Notes: generated by a model not told the origin, from the letters alone. Numbered from the stretch's first letter, positions 1 through 11,009 are shown. The stretch: 64,000 bases of DNA from Heliopora coerulea (GCA_030142905.1 JASJOG010000079.1:949001-1013000), one strand, 5' to 3'. Program-made: numbers and translations.

Positions 1-1524
1 AAAAATGAATGTAATAATCTTTCTGAAAGAGATTAAAGTGTCATTCGAAATATTATTCTAAGTGCTTTATTACACAGCCAAAAAAAGTAACCAAATATTA
101 ACAGATTCTTATTCAACAGTAACCTTTCAAAAGCATTTCCGTTACACTAAAATTCTTTTGCGTATTTTGTAATTCAATATGATCCAAATTTGTTTACTTT
201 TTAGTTTGGACTTGAAAATACAATATTCGAAAAACATGATTAGTTTACAAATTCACAATTACTTACTCATAAAATTAAATTTTATTAACTAATGGTGATT
301 GTACTGGAAGTCTTTGCGGTAGAAACCGATGTTTTTGATGGATGTCAGCAAACCTTCAGCTATTTATTTTGTTGATTTCAAAATCAGAACTAATGAAATG
401 CATTGCAAAATACATTATGTCTACGTTTCGTTTTTGCTTGAATTCTGTGTTAATGACAAAATATAAAGAAGAATAATAACAGTAGATTTATAAAAAAACT
501 CTTTCTGTTCCTTACCCGACTACTTAATTTTACCCTAAATTATCTCAGACGACTTTACTCGTGAAGGGGAGACGTCCCGGACAGGAAAGGCTTAAAGTGT
601 TCCATGATTTCTCTTTTGTTTCTTAATCAGCTATCAGACACTACTTACATAATGTATGCTACTTGAAAATCCCTATAATGCCATAGAGAGACTGGATTTC
701 AACGATTGGAATCTGGAAATTTGTTGATGTTATCCAAATTTAAGTATCTTGCAATTCACTGCTGTCACTAACGATTTTTAAATATTGGCTTTCTATCAAA
801 GATGAGCTCAAGCCAAACGTATAAAAGAGGCGTAGCAAAATGTAGAAAGACACGATCGTTTCAGTTGTTTGAATTACTCAGTCAAATTATCATCATGAAA
901 TCTGCTTACACGATAATCGACAATTGGCCGATAGAGCGATTTATGGAAATAGATTTCTAACTGCGTTTAGAATTGTTAGCAAAATAAGTAGCATGTAGCT
1001 AAATGAAGGTCAAAAGGCAAAAATAAAATTTCAGCAACATAGTAATGTGCATCTTGTTGTGTGTTTTTGTTAATATTCCTGGAACGTTTCCCAAATTGTC
1101 TTCGTATTTCTTTTGCCAACAGAAAATTTCAATCTTTTTAACAAAATTTGATTAAAGAAATATAACTACACTGTGGTGATCAGCATCATATTTATGAAAT
1201 CATTATGTAATTACTATCTAAGCCGATTTTTCCCAAATTAGCGTTTGGAAAACGGCCCTCGTTTGAAAATATGGATATCGCGATATTTGCTGCATAAATT
1301 ATCACTGATTACCACCACCTGTAACCTTCACACTTTAAAACATGTTGTCTTATATTAACTTGATAGAAAAATATATACGACTTTGTAACTTCAGTCATTC
1401 CATGAAGTTGATGATAATGTTAAGATCATATCGAAACGTTACTCAGTTGACCTTATTCATCTCTAGTTAAGTTTACCACATTATTGGTATAGGAGAATTT
1501 TGAATGTCAGAAATTTAGAATACA
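1..1524. other. AT-rich sequence without recognisable gene
   Basis: No open reading frame of useful length and no familiar domain, RNA or repeat was recognised on either strand. It could be intronic or intergenic. Confidence 0.5.
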
Positions 1525-1650
1525 TAATACCCGACTGGGACATGCTGCAAAAATGCAAATTTGGGACTTCTGTCGGTGAATCGAACACACTATCTCGCCA
1601 ATCTAGTGCAATGCCCTGCCAGCTGAGCTACGGAGACCGTTGTCCATAGG
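1525..1650 (-). repeat. Diverged tRNA-derived repeat, same family as the 277-bp unit
   Basis: On the minus strand the sequence has a tRNA-like A box (TAGCTCAGCTGGCAGGGC) and a degenerate B box (GTTCGATTC), followed by a stretch resembling the CGGGACCTGTTGCAAAAATG-type tail of the tRNA-containing units at 4.4 and 8.8 kb. The anticodon and T arms do not fold well, so it is a pseudogene-like repeat and not a tRNA gene. Confidence 0.6.
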
Positions 1651-3796
1651 TTGAAGGTTAGGCTTTAAAGCATATCGTGGTATTATTAAAAGTATTATCC
1701 TGAATCTCGAAATTTTTCTCGATCAGTAATGCTGTAAACTTAACAGTTAATCGAGTGTCAATACAGTATTGTTCTTAAAGATGTACTCTTTACCATCATT
1801 CAATATTGTCATTCAAAACGAGAGGAAAGAATGATCTATAGTCCACCCTAACAGTAGCGTGGCCATACATACACACTTTTTTTGGTTTGGGGGGCGGGGG
1901 GCATCTGCCAGATCAAAGCACCACTACAAGGAACTGTAATCCTTGGACTAAACCTATTGGTTAAATTTAGGATCCAAAATACTGATTGAAGGAATCTAAG
2001 ATGGTTAGTTTAATGTTTGAGGATATACCTTGGTCAGATCAATGAAAGTCTGGGGAGCACAGGCCCCTTGAGGCAGTCTCTTGGACGAAGATACTGTCCA
2101 GAAAGCATTTAGCACACCGTTCTACTTCTCAGCACGTCGTTGAGTATATTTCCATGGTTCCACAACTACTTTGACAAACAACACTAAAATGTTTCAGAAT
2201 TTTTAAAAGCTAAAATACTGATCATTGCTGCTGCGAAGAGTTTCAGAGGCACAAACAACATTCACAATGCAATGCAACGCTAGCAGAATGTTTTATTCTA
2301 TTCAAATATGTAAAGTTAAGTTACTTGGTCAAATGTCGTCAACACACTAGCTTGCATAAACTCCGTCTAAAGTCATGTAAAAGGTCATCAAGGTGATCAG
2401 TGGTTCCCAAAGTGCTTTCTTTTGTATTTACTTTGCATCAACGGCGTGTTAAGTGCTTATGCCGCTGAGAGCGCATTAAAATAAATGTCGCCCTTCCTCT
2501 TCCTCCGAGTTAGCTGAAAAGGAAAATGCAGCAAAATCAAATTAAAGGAGAATTTTTTTTTTTATTTATAGGTCTTACAAGGAATAAACAACCAAAATTA
2601 AAAATAAATAAATAAAAATGCATATTGAATTGAAATGTATGGCTTTTTGCGACTTTTTCTACAGCGATACACTTATTACTGATCTCTTTCGCAAAGTGTA
2701 ACAGTTTACTACAGCAAAATAAAATTGGGTGAAATCCCTTTCTCTAATTAAAGTCTCAAATATCAGTTCGTTCCTCCTGAATAGATTTACAGCCTACGCA
2801 AGTAGGCTGCTCGTCTAGTGCGTACCAATGAATATCTTAACTGAGAATAGCACGGTTACCAGGCATCCACAGTACCAAGTTCGAAAAGCGTATGAAAGGA
2901 TAGGTGAAGGGGATGTTCACTGCTGCTAGTAGGTTTCTTGATCAACTATGGGTACCAAAGCGAAATTAAGGCTTCTTTAAGCAACATCAAGGCTACAGAA
3001 CTCTTATATTAGGATTCTGATATTTTGTGCCAGCATCTAGGACTTAAAGAATTATAACAAACACAGATGAAATACGTGATGTTCCACTGTTTTTGCTTCT
3101 TAACTGAACAATAGGACTGCTTGTTGGATCGGTATGGCCTTTGGAGGTTACATAGGTTAAGATGGTAGATCCTCGAAACCCTTTATGTTCGCTTAATCTC
3201 GCTCTTATTTTATTATTGCCCATCCTATGAGAAAATCCTGCGTTCATATTCTTCCCCAATTGAATTTCTTATGTTTATGTATATATTCCTTAAAATTCCT
3301 GCAAGTACACGTCTTTAGCACTAGTAAATAGCACAAGCATTTACCATTGCAAATTCTATAACCACTTGTTAAAGCTAGAAGGTTCTAAGACTCTTATAAT
3401 CATACCTCTTACTCGATGCATACATATTTGTATTTGAATGCACGTCTTCTCAAACTCGAAAAAGATTATACTCTGTTTTGCATTATTTTGTTTTAGTTCA
3501 TTTCCACGTCTTCAAATAGGTTCCTAAATGTTTTGATATGAATGGGTTTCGTGTCTCCTGATATATATAAGTTAATCAACCAGACGACAAGATAATTACC
3601 AATATTACCATGCACAAGCAAAATTTTGCTCCATAACTGTGGTTTTGTGATAAGATTTTACCCAAAATAAAGCTTTTGCTTATAAATTTCGGTTAGTGAA
3701 TTTTGTAAGAAATAAATTATACCTATTAAGCTTACCTAATAAAGGAAACCAGCTATTGAACTCCACTTCAACTGGTGCACCTCCGTATTGAATGGA

Positions 3797-3797
<1 letters not shown>
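1651..3797. other. No recognisable gene
   Basis: Only short, featureless reading frames are present, for example a 71-codon minus-strand frame at 3044-3259 with no recognisable domain. Poly-A/T runs occur around 2550-2620. I see nothing that can be assigned. Confidence 0.5.

Positions 3798-3798
<1 letters not shown>

Positions 3799-3834
<36 letters not shown>
3799..3834. repeat. (TA)n microsatellite
   Basis: Uninterrupted TA dinucleotides. It abuts the left edge of a Penelope-like terminal fragment. Confidence 0.95.
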
Positions 3835-3839
<5 letters not shown>

Positions 3840-3946
3840 GTGAACGTTTTAGTTTACGAAGTACAAAGAGAGCTCAACATCGCACAGATAGAGCAAATGG
3901 AATTATATCGCTTACCTCAAAAAGTCACTACAGCCTGTTTAATCTA
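3835..3946 (-). mobile_element. Penelope-like element terminal fragment
   Basis: This stretch is the reverse complement, with small differences, of 11034-11138, the 3' non-coding end of the Penelope-like element at 10-11 kb. It begins in the middle of the hammerhead motif of that end and is bounded on both sides by (TA)n. Confidence 0.8.
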
Positions 3947-3972
3947 TTATATATATATATATATATATATAA
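3947..3972. repeat. (TA)n microsatellite
   Basis: TA dinucleotide run on the other side of the Penelope-like fragment at 3835-3946. Confidence 0.95.
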
Positions 3973-4242
3973 TATTTAAAAACCGAGGAGGAATGCTTTA
4001 TTGGGATTTAAAACACGAAGCGACAGCCGAGTGTTTTAAACCCGATAAAACACAAGCTGCGAGTTTCTTAAATGTCTTATGAAATTCACCTCTTAATACA
4101 CTAATTCATGATGAAAGTTTGGAAATTTATCGTTCGATTAACTTCTTCTTCAAATATAAAGACACATACATCTTTATCACATATATTGATCCGACACGCT
4201 TATGATTTTCTTTTGTCTTTTACTCATAAATTTTTAAAGAAT

Positions 4243-4248
<6 letters not shown>

Positions 4249-4278
<30 letters not shown>
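4249..4278. repeat. (TA)n microsatellite
   Basis: TA run directly abutting the first piece of the tRNA-containing tandem unit at 4279. Confidence 0.95.
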
Positions 4279-4281
<3 letters not shown>

Positions 4282-4689
4282 ACATTGGCACCTTTCCTTA
4301 GAATATTATAAGTTGACAAATTGGTGAAGGAAATATTAGGTGCTCATTATCCTCGACTTTTTTTTAAGACCTAACCGGGACCTGTTGCGAAAATGCAACG
4401 CCGGCCTTCCGGCTGGGAATCGAACCCGCGACCCCGCGAATCTAGTGCGATGTTCTGCCAACTGAGCTGAGGAGGCCGTTGCCGAGAGCATGGCCACGAG
4501 TTCATTATTTTATGAGGTGGGTTTACCGATTTTTTTGGTGAAGAGATTATTTCGAAACATTGGCACCTTTCCTTAGAATATTATAAGTCGACAAATTGGT
4601 GAAGGAAATATCGGGTACCCATTATCCTCGACTTTAAAAAAAAGTCGGGGATAATGGACACCCGATATTTCCTTCACCAATTTGTCAAC
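4279..4689 (-). repeat. tRNA-containing 277-bp unit, tandem copies with terminal hairpin
   Basis: On the minus strand there is the end of one unit (4279-4312), a full unit (4313-4589) and the start of another (4590-4636), then an inversion so that 4637-4689 is the complement of 4590-4636. The full unit contains a tRNA-like segment with an A box (AGCTCAGTTGGCAGAAC) and B box (GGGTTCGATTCCC) near 4430-4475, followed by a GC-rich tail. The same unit appears in plus orientation at 8655-8930, and the Mag-like element is inserted between them. Units join head to tail, which is unusual for a SINE. Confidence 0.8.
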
Positions 4690-4723
4690 TGTAGTAGATT
4701 CACTTCCGCCTCGGAAGTTGTAA
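4690..4723 (+). repeat. Truncated 5' LTR of Mag-like element
   Basis: These 34 bases match the first 34 bases of the 3' LTR (starting TGTAGTAGATTCAC) with one mismatch. Identity then stops and gag coding sequence begins at once. The rest of the 5' LTR, the primer-binding site and the start of gag are therefore deleted. The preceding TCAAC (4685-4689) is the target site duplication. Confidence 0.85.
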
Positions 4724-6297
4724 CAAAACCTTCCGAAATCGTGCAGCGGTTTAAGTTTAACAGCAGATTTCGAAGAGAGGAAGAGTCCGTTACGACGTAC
4801 GTGGCTGAATTAAGACAATTAACTGAGCATTGTAACTTTGGAGGAGCGTTAGAGGATATGCTAAGAGACCGATTGGTTTGTGGAATTAACGATGACAGGA
4901 TTCAACGCCGTTTACTCTCCGAGACGACACTGAACTACAAAAAAGCGTATGAAGTAGCCGTGGGCATGGAAACTGCCGCGAAGAACGGCAAAGATATTCA
5001 GCAAAGTTCATTGGAAGGGGGCCAGACGACACGTCAACAAAACGTTCATCAAGTTAATCAAAGAGTTGAGAAACAAGACAGAGATGATATGGAAACGTTC
5101 TTCGATTGTTTCCGATGTGGAGGTAAACATAATGCTGACCAGTGTAAATTTAAAGAAGTAAAATGTTTCTACTGCCACAAGAAAGGTCATATCGTGAGGA
5201 AATGCAAGGCAAAACGGCGACAAAAGGAATCCAACCGACCTACTGAAAGGCAACGAGCAGCAGATAATAAAAAAGATCGAGAAACAACGCATTATCTGAT
5301 GGAAGATCAAGATCTGGTTGAAAGATACTCAATGTATAGCATCGGAACGCCGAGACAAGATCCTTACCGTGTAACACTTCAGTTAAATGAACAAGATGTG
5401 GCAATGGAAGTGGATACCGGGGCGCCGGTGACTGTCATTAGTGAACAAACCTTCAGAAAAACGTTGAAATCAACACCAAAGATTACACCTAGCAACGCAA
5501 AACTAAATACCTACACGGGCGAAGAAATCAGAGTTTTGGGGACCATAAAGGTACCTGTGGAGTACGAGGATCAAAGGAAAACATTATCAGCCATAGTAGT
5601 TGCAGGGAAGAGTCCTAATTTGTTTAGAAGAAATTGGCTCCAGGAGATTAAATTAAATTGGCACCAAGTGTTTGCAACAACCCGTGAGAAAGCGGAAAGG
5701 ACCCGAAATTCCGATGGTAACGCAATCGGAAGTCAGAAGCTAAATGAAATGTTGAAGAAATATCCAAAAGTGTTTCAAGAAGGCCTCGGAACGTTCAAAG
5801 CAGCAAAAGCTAAAATAGTGGTCGACGGGAACGCGAGTCCAAAGTATTGTAAAGCCAGACCAGTACCTTATGCAATCAAAGACAAAATTGAAAAGGAACT
5901 GCAGAGATTGGAGGAAGAGGGAACGATTGAGAAGGTCATGTTTTCAGAATGGGCAGCACCAATTGTGCAAATAGTGAAGGAAGATCAAACAATAAGAATC
6001 TGTAGTGACTATAAAGTGACGGCGAATGCTGTTTCAAAGTTGGATAACTACTCAATACCAAAAGCAGAGGATTTGTTTACGACACTGGGAGGAGGAGAAA
6101 AGTTTACTAAACTAGATTTTAAACAGGCATATCAACAGTTGCTACTACACGACGATTCCAAGAAGTATACGACCATTAACACCCATCGGGGATTGTTTCA
6201 ATATAACAGACTTCCCTATGGAATATCCTGTGCTCCAGGCATTTTTCAAAGGACCATGGAGAACGTTTTACATGTTTGTGATAGTTCGAGTGGATGA
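4724..6297 (+). pseudogene. Mag-like gag-protease-RT fragment (5' truncated, ends in a frameshift)
   Basis: An open frame runs from 4654, but its first residues come from the flanking repeat and LTR, so element coding begins near 4724. It shows a retrotransposon gag domain (about residues 25-115), two CCHC zinc knuckles (152-164, with a slightly short CX2CX3HX4C spacing, and 171-184, canonical), an aspartic protease with DTGA at 254-257, then the reverse transcriptase palm with a KLDFKQAYQQLLL stretch. The frame ends shortly after the conserved PYGISCAPGIFQ segment because of a frameshift near 6260-6290. The rest of the RT continues in the next frame. Confidence 0.9.
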
Positions 6298-7189
6298 CAT
6301 CCTTGTGTCTGGTCAAAAAGATGAACAACACATCGCCAACCTGGAAGAAGTACTGAAGAGGCTTTCTGATGCGGGATTAAGGCTAAACGAAAAGAAATGC
6401 ATTTTTATGGCTCCAGAAGTGATCTATCTGGGCCAACGAGTTAATCGCCATGGAATTCAACCTGTGGAAGAAAAGGTGAGAGCCATAATGGATGCTCCAA
6501 ACCCAAAAATCACCTCTGAACTAAAGTCATTTTTGGGCATGATTAACTATTATCAGAAGTACTTACCGAACCTTGCAACCATTTTGGCACCCTTACATAA
6601 ACTGCTGCAAAAAGGATTGTCCTGGAAATGGGGCAGCAGACAACAAGAAGCTTTTGAGATGTCCAAAAATATCTTGAAATCAGCAAAGTTGTTGATCCAC
6701 TATGACAGTAGCAAAGAGTTAATCCTTGCTTGTGACGCATCGCCTTATGGATTAGGGGCAGTATTATCCCATAAATTAGAAGATGGAAGTGAACGACCGA
6801 TAGCTTACGCGTCGCGAACTCTTACAGTTCCAGGGAGAAACTATGCCCAGTTGGACAAAGAAGGACTAGCAATTGTATTTGGAGTAAAGAAGTTTCACCG
6901 ATATTTATATGGCAGACATTTTGTCATAAACACAGACCACAAACCACTGCTTGGCCTATTCAATGAAAAGAAACAGATTCCACAGATGGCGTCTCCTAGA
7001 GTACAGCGTTGGGCTTTGATATTAGCTGCTTACGAATATTCAATAGCGTACAAAGAAGGAAAAGAACACGCTAATGCTAACGCTCTCAGGCGCCTACCAC
7101 TCCCAGATGTACCGAAGAACACTGTGACACCTGGCGATAGCGTATTTTTGATGCAGGTTTTGAAATCAACTCTAGTCGATGCAGGTTGA
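6218..7189 (+). pseudogene. Mag-like RT C-terminal part and RNase H (frameshifted)
   Basis: This frame continues the reverse transcriptase after the frameshift. The catalytic motif reads VDDILVSG and both aspartates are kept. The thumb/connection follows, then an RNase H domain with LACDASPYGLGAVL, an AYASRTL stretch and NTDHKPLLGLF. The frame ends with a stop at 7187-7189, and the integrase part follows in frame after a ten-base gap. The first few residues of the open frame (before about 6270) are out-of-frame overlap with the upstream part. Confidence 0.88.
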
Positions 7190-7198
7190 ATCAAGACA

Positions 7199-8339
7199 GT
7201 GACAAGGCGAGACCCGATCCTAGCCAGAGTTTGCAAACTAGTACAATATGGATGGCCTGAACGTTGCTTGGAGGAAGATTTACGTCCGTACTACAATCGA
7301 AGGAATGAATTAAGCCTTCATGATGGTTGTCTTATGTGGGGCAACAGAGTAGTGGTTCCGCCAAGTTTGAGAAGCCAGGTCATCGATGAACTACATGAAA
7401 CACATCCTGGAATCTGTCGTATGAAAGCATTGGCCCGTAGCTTTGTTTGGTGGCCAAGGTTGGACAAAGATTTAGAACAGAAAGTCAAGTACTGCATCGT
7501 TTGTCAAACAGACCGTAAAACACCACCACAAGCACCATTGCATCCGTGGGAGTGGCCCAATAGACCATGGTCGAGGATGCATGTAGATTATGCGGGACCT
7601 TTCCTGGGGAAAATGTTCCTCATAGTGATCGATTCATATTCCAAGTGGATGGAAGTATTCTTAATGAACAACTCAACTTCAAGCGCAATGATTGAGAAAC
7701 TAAGAAAGGCGTTTGCTACGCACGGTCTTCCCGAAAAGCTAGTCAGTGATAATGGATCGTGCTTTACAAGTGAAGAATTTGAACGATTCCTGAGTAAGAA
7801 TGGCATCAAACATGTAAAAACAGCCCCATACCATCCAGCGTCAAATGGGTTAGCCGAACGGGCAGTCCAGACGTTTAAAGAAGGAATGAAAAAGATGAAA
7901 GAAGGAAGTATTGAAACAAAAGTTTCACGCTTTTTGTTTCAATATAGAGTCACACCCCCAAACTACAACCGGCATAACTCCAGCAGAATTGTTGATGGGT
8001 GGAAAACCCTTGTCAAGGTTAGATTTATTGAATCCAGATTTAAGAAGAAGAGTTGAAAGTAAACAGCAAGATCAGAAAGAACGACACGACAACCATGCTA
8101 CAGGAAGATCGTTAAAGCCCAGAGACTTGGTGTACGCGAGAAACTATGCTCAAGGTGAGAAATGGATTCTTGGAAAGATTGAAGAGAGAACAGGACCGGT
8201 ATCATTTGAAGTAGAACTGAATGACAACCAAAGGATAAGAAGGCCCCAAGATCAAGTCATCACCAGAGAAAATAATGAGGTTGGGGAGGACGGAAACCTC
8301 AGAGGAGAAAGCCGAGAGAATTTGACCAGCACGCCGTAA
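7199..8339 (+). pseudogene. Mag-like integrase (two frames)
   Basis: The first frame (7199-8056) holds the HHCC zinc-binding domain (HETHPGICRMKALARS... to CIVCQTD) and the DDE core: HVDYAG, VSDNG and GLAERAVQTFK carry the three acidic residues. Near 7910-7960 the homology moves to a second frame (7911-8339), which contains the C-terminal integrase region with TGITPAELLMGG, a KPRDLVYARNY stretch and a KRP-like end. One frameshift therefore breaks the enzyme. No envelope gene follows, as expected for Mag elements. Confidence 0.88.
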
Positions 8340-8556
8340 ACGGAAAAACCATCTGCTAAGGACATTAACACAGGGGAAGTTCCACAACAAGAGATGTGTT
8401 CTAATCCAGCCACATCCCGTCTATACCCAGCAAGAGAGCGACGCAGGCCAGATTACTATGGACAAAGTTAACTTACCATAAATAAAATAAGACAGAACTT
8501 ATCGTTAAATTCTATGTTGTTGATATTCAAATTGTTGAACAATTATGTTGTAACTA

Positions 8557-8568
8557 AGAGGGGAGGGA
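8557..8568 (+). other. Polypurine tract of Mag-like element
   Basis: AAGAGGGGAGGGA-type purine run directly upstream of the 3' LTR, in the position of the plus-strand DNA primer. Confidence 0.8.
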
Positions 8569-8649
8569 TGTAGTAGATTCACTTCCGCCTCTGAAGTTGT
8601 AAGCAAGCTCGTTTTGATAGTCAAGCAATAAAGGTGACAAGATATTACA
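8569..8649 (+). repeat. 3' LTR of Mag-like element, 81 bp
   Basis: Starts TGTAGTAGATTC and ends GATATTACA. An AATAAA hexamer lies inside. It is followed by TCAAC (8650-8654), which matches the bases before the 5' LTR. Confidence 0.88.
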
Positions 8650-8651
8650 TC

Positions 8652-8930
8652 AACTTATAATATTGTAAGGAAAGGTGCCAATGTTTCTAAATAATCTCTT
8701 TACCAAAAAAATTGATAAGCCCACCTCATAAAATAATGAACTCGTGGCCATGCTCTCAGCAATGGCCTCCTTAGCTCAGTTGGCAGAGCATCGCACTAGA
8801 TTCGCAGTGTCGCGGGTTCGATTCCCAGCCGGAAGGCCGGCGTTGCATTTTCGCAACAGGTCCCGGTTAGGTCTTAAAAGAAAGTCGAGGATAATGGGCA
8901 CCCGATATCTCCTTCACCAATTTGTTAACT
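8652..8930 (+). repeat. tRNA-containing 277-bp unit, plus-strand copy
   Basis: Full unit beginning near CAACTTATAATATT and ending TCCTTCACCAATTTGTTAA, with a tRNA-like core at about 8765-8838 (A box TAGCTCAGTTGGCAGAGC, B box GGGTTCGATTCCC). It closely matches the reverse complement of 4313-4589. The tRNA-like part lacks a convincing anticodon stem. Confidence 0.85.
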
Positions 8931-8946
8931 TATATATATATATATA
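8930..8946. repeat. (TA)n microsatellite
   Basis: Short TA run between the tRNA-containing unit and a minus-strand Penelope-like fragment. Confidence 0.9.
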
Positions 8947-9492
8947 AAACTTCATGAGCCCTTTCCTTCAGTAGTTCAAAAACGTATAAATCTTCTTGAA
9001 ACGAACATTTATTTCTAAAACAACGTTTCGGGGCCGAGCCCCTTCTTCAGGTACAATATACTAGCTGACCCGAGATTTTATAGTTCCTGAATACCACTTA
9101 AAAGTCCATTAGCCTCTACAAATAGCACAAATCCCAGTCATAATTCTACAGTATTTAATCCCCGAGGAGCAAAACAATTTAGTTTATCTGTCCAAAATCC
9201 CTCCCTTTAAGTTGGTTGACCAACATCAGTAACGTCTATTATCGGCATTTGAATATATTCCACCCCTGTGTGACCTTCACTATAAAAGTGAGAATACAAA
9301 TTTTGTCCACAAATCCCGTGTTTTTCCTTGACCATGTCTGCTCAGAGAACTTCGATGATTATGAAATCGAGATGTAAAACCAGTTATGACACTTCCAACA
9401 TATTGTTTACTGCAAATTTTACACGTAAGCAAATAAACTACTCCTGCCGGATCACAATTAAAGGAATGATTGATATGAAAAGTGCATATTTT

Positions 9493-9494
<2 letters not shown>
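8947..9494 (-). mobile_element. Penelope-like element 3' fragment with GIY-YIG endonuclease
   Basis: The minus-strand frame 9280-9543 encodes the start of a Penelope-type GIY-YIG domain: a CDPAGVVYLLTCKICSKQYVG stretch followed by TSRFHNHRSSLSRHGQG. The open frame extends outward through the neighbouring (TA)n as an Ile-Tyr run, which is not element sequence. Downstream on the same strand lies a 3' non-coding end with a hammerhead ribozyme core (9025-9050). (TA)n flanks both sides. The reverse transcriptase is absent, so this is a 5'-truncated copy. Confidence 0.82.
9025..9050 (-). ncRNA. Hammerhead ribozyme core
   Basis: Minus strand reads CTGAAGA, a stem II of GGGGC/GCCCC type with a short loop, then GAAAC followed by GTTG. 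This matches the conserved CUGANGA...GAAA core. It lies downstream of a Penelope GIY-YIG frame, where such ribozymes are known. Stems I and III were not confirmed. Confidence 0.7.

Positions 9495-9524
<30 letters not shown>
9495..9524. repeat. (TA)n microsatellite
   Basis: TA run between the minus-strand Penelope fragment and the next hammerhead-like fragment. Confidence 0.95.
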
Positions 9525-9529
<5 letters not shown>

Positions 9530-9805
9530 AGTAAAATAGACAAAACTTTTTTGCTGTCGCTACTCTGAGTTTCACGCAGTCATGTGATTATCAGGCCACT
9601 GACAGATTATTTAATTATTCACACAATTAGGATATTTGCAAGTTCACAGATGGTGATGTCTTACATGTCGGCATGCCCTGAAAAAGCTTCGATCATTTAT
9701 TTATGTTCTTTATTTATATTATGCTCTGTTATTGATTTATAGAATGGTATTGAACATTCTCCATTCTCAAACCAACACTGCAACCTTCCTGGTCCTCACT
9801 TTTGG

Positions 9806-9807
<2 letters not shown>
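9525..9807 (-). mobile_element. Fragment with degenerate hammerhead motif, flanked by (TA)n
   Basis: No coding homology seen. The minus strand at 9569-9594 has CTGATAA ... GAAAC, one substitution from a hammerhead core. With (TA)n on both sides, it is best read as another Penelope or retrozyme-like insertion. Confidence 0.45.

Positions 9808-9843
<36 letters not shown>
9808..9843. repeat. (TA)n microsatellite
   Basis: TA dinucleotide run. Confidence 0.95.
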
Positions 9844-9846
<3 letters not shown>

Positions 9847-9948
9847 AACAAATTAATGCTACCACGACTTGAAGAATTTTTAAAAATTATATTTAGGTTA
9901 TTTAAATTTTCGGCCGTATGAAGCAGCCTTCATCAGAAATATGATGAA
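9844..9948 (-). mobile_element. Short hammerhead-bearing fragment, flanked by (TA)n
   Basis: About 105 bp between two TA runs, containing on the minus strand an intact CTGATGA, a stem II with AGGC...GGCC-type pairing and GAAA (9908-9936). No coding capacity. Probably the terminal piece of a Penelope-like element. Confidence 0.55.
9908..9936 (-). ncRNA. Hammerhead ribozyme core
   Basis: CTGATGA, stem II (AGGC...GGCC) and GAAA are all present on the minus strand. An ATTTAAAT self-complementary stretch follows, which could serve as a short stem III. Stem I was not confirmed. Confidence 0.6.
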
Positions 9949-9953
9949 ATATA

Positions 9954-10004
<51 letters not shown>
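9949..10004. repeat. (TA)n microsatellite
   Basis: Mostly uninterrupted TA run that ends exactly where the inverted Penelope copy begins. Confidence 0.95.
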
Positions 10005-10006
<2 letters not shown>

Positions 10007-10409
10007 CTTACCTCAAAAAGTCACTACAGCTTGTTTCATCTTGGGAAAGAATGTTCAGGTGACTGACGAACTTCGAAACCAGGAAGCTTTTTATGCGTAG
10101 GCCGGAATGTGGGCGTTAGGGCGTGGAACAATAGGGGGATTTTGTTTTTGTTTTAGGTTGTTTATGCGAAACTTGACCTTGTGTGGGCAGGCCGAAACTA
10201 TTTCCGATCTTTTGTTTAGCAAGTTATTTTTATCTTTTACGTTCAAAATAGAAAATTTTTCCTCTAGACATAAATTACATCGTTTTGATCCTCCTGAATA
10301 TGAAATAGTGTGTTTTAAAATAGACCATTTTATGGTGTTTTAAAATAGACCATTACATAAACTTCATAAGATTTTCAATAGGAACACAGTCAAGGTTAGC
10401 TATAGCTGC

Positions 10410-10982
10410 ATGAACAACATTAAATCTTTTATCACACGACACAACTCACGCATAATTAGGAAAAACAAACCACAGAATAAGGCCACTGAAAACTGCAACT
10501 GTAGGAACAAGGACGCATGCCCACTTCAGAAAGAATGCTTAACCAAGGACATAGTATACAAAGCATCAGTCACAACATGCAACACGAACACCACAAAACA
10601 CTACATAGGGATGACATCTAAGACATTCAAAGAGCGATATCGTAACCACACTAAGTCTTTTCAACACATAAAATATTCTAATGAAACGGAGCTTTCTAAA
10701 CACATTTGGAATTTGAAAAACAACAAACAAGATTTCACCATAAAATGGTCTATTTTAAAACACGCTATTTCATATTCAGGAGGATCAAAACGATGTAATT
10801 TATGTCTAGAGGAAAAATTTTCTATTTTGAACGTAAAAGATAAAAATAACTTGCTAAACAAAAGATCGGAAATAGTTTCGGCCTGCCCACACAAGGTCAA
10901 GTTCCGCATAAACAACCTAAAACAAAAACAAAATCCCCCTATTGCTCCACGCCCTAACGCCCACATTCCGGCCTACGCATAA
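10410..10982 (+). CDS. Penelope-type GIY-YIG endonuclease domain (fragment of RT-EN polyprotein)
   Basis: A 190-codon open frame. A cysteine motif (CNCRNKDACPLQKEC, residues about 29-43) precedes the endonuclease core. The core has DIVYKASV and HYIGMTSKTFKERY as the GIY-YIG strands, a conserved arginine in FKERYRNH, then NETELSKHIWNLK and KWSILKHA. A second conserved block, SGGSKRCNLCLEEKFSI, follows. In full-length Penelope elements this domain is fused C-terminal to the reverse transcriptase and nicks target DNA. Here the RT is missing apart from a few residues, so the true start is not this methionine and the protein is not functional alone. The frame itself is intact, suggesting a fairly young insertion. 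Confidence 0.85.
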   Translation: MNNIKSFITRHNSRIIRKNKPQNKATENCNCRNKDACPLQKECLTKDIVYKASVTTCNTNTTKHYIGMTSKTFKERYRNHTKSFQHIKYSNETELSKHIWNLKNNKQDFTIKWSILKHAISYSGGSKRCNLCLEEKFSILNVKDKNNLLNKRSEIVSACPHKVKFRINNLKQKQNPPIAPRPNAHIPAYA

Positions 10983-11009
10983 AAAGCTTCCTGGTTTCGA
11001 AGTTCGTCA

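Larger units (their letters stand above)
4690..8649 (+). mobile_element. Mag-like Ty3/Gypsy LTR retrotransposon, degenerate, with internal 5' deletion
   Basis: Domain order is gag, two zinc knuckles, protease, reverse transcriptase, RNase H and integrase, which defines a Ty3/Gypsy element. The 3' LTR is only 81 bp and runs TG...CA. Such short LTRs, with K02A2.6-like proteins, are typical of the Mag clade. TCAAC occurs immediately before 4690 and immediately after 8649, a clean 5-bp target duplication. A polypurine tract lies at 8557-8568, just before the 3' LTR. The copy cannot be autonomous: the 5' LTR is lost after 34 bp, gag lacks its N terminus, and frameshifts interrupt the reverse transcriptase and the integrase. 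Confidence 0.92.

Noticed and set aside
3788..4311. Small open frames with Ile-Tyr runs
   Set aside because: They cross (TA)n microsatellites and repeat fragments. No domain.
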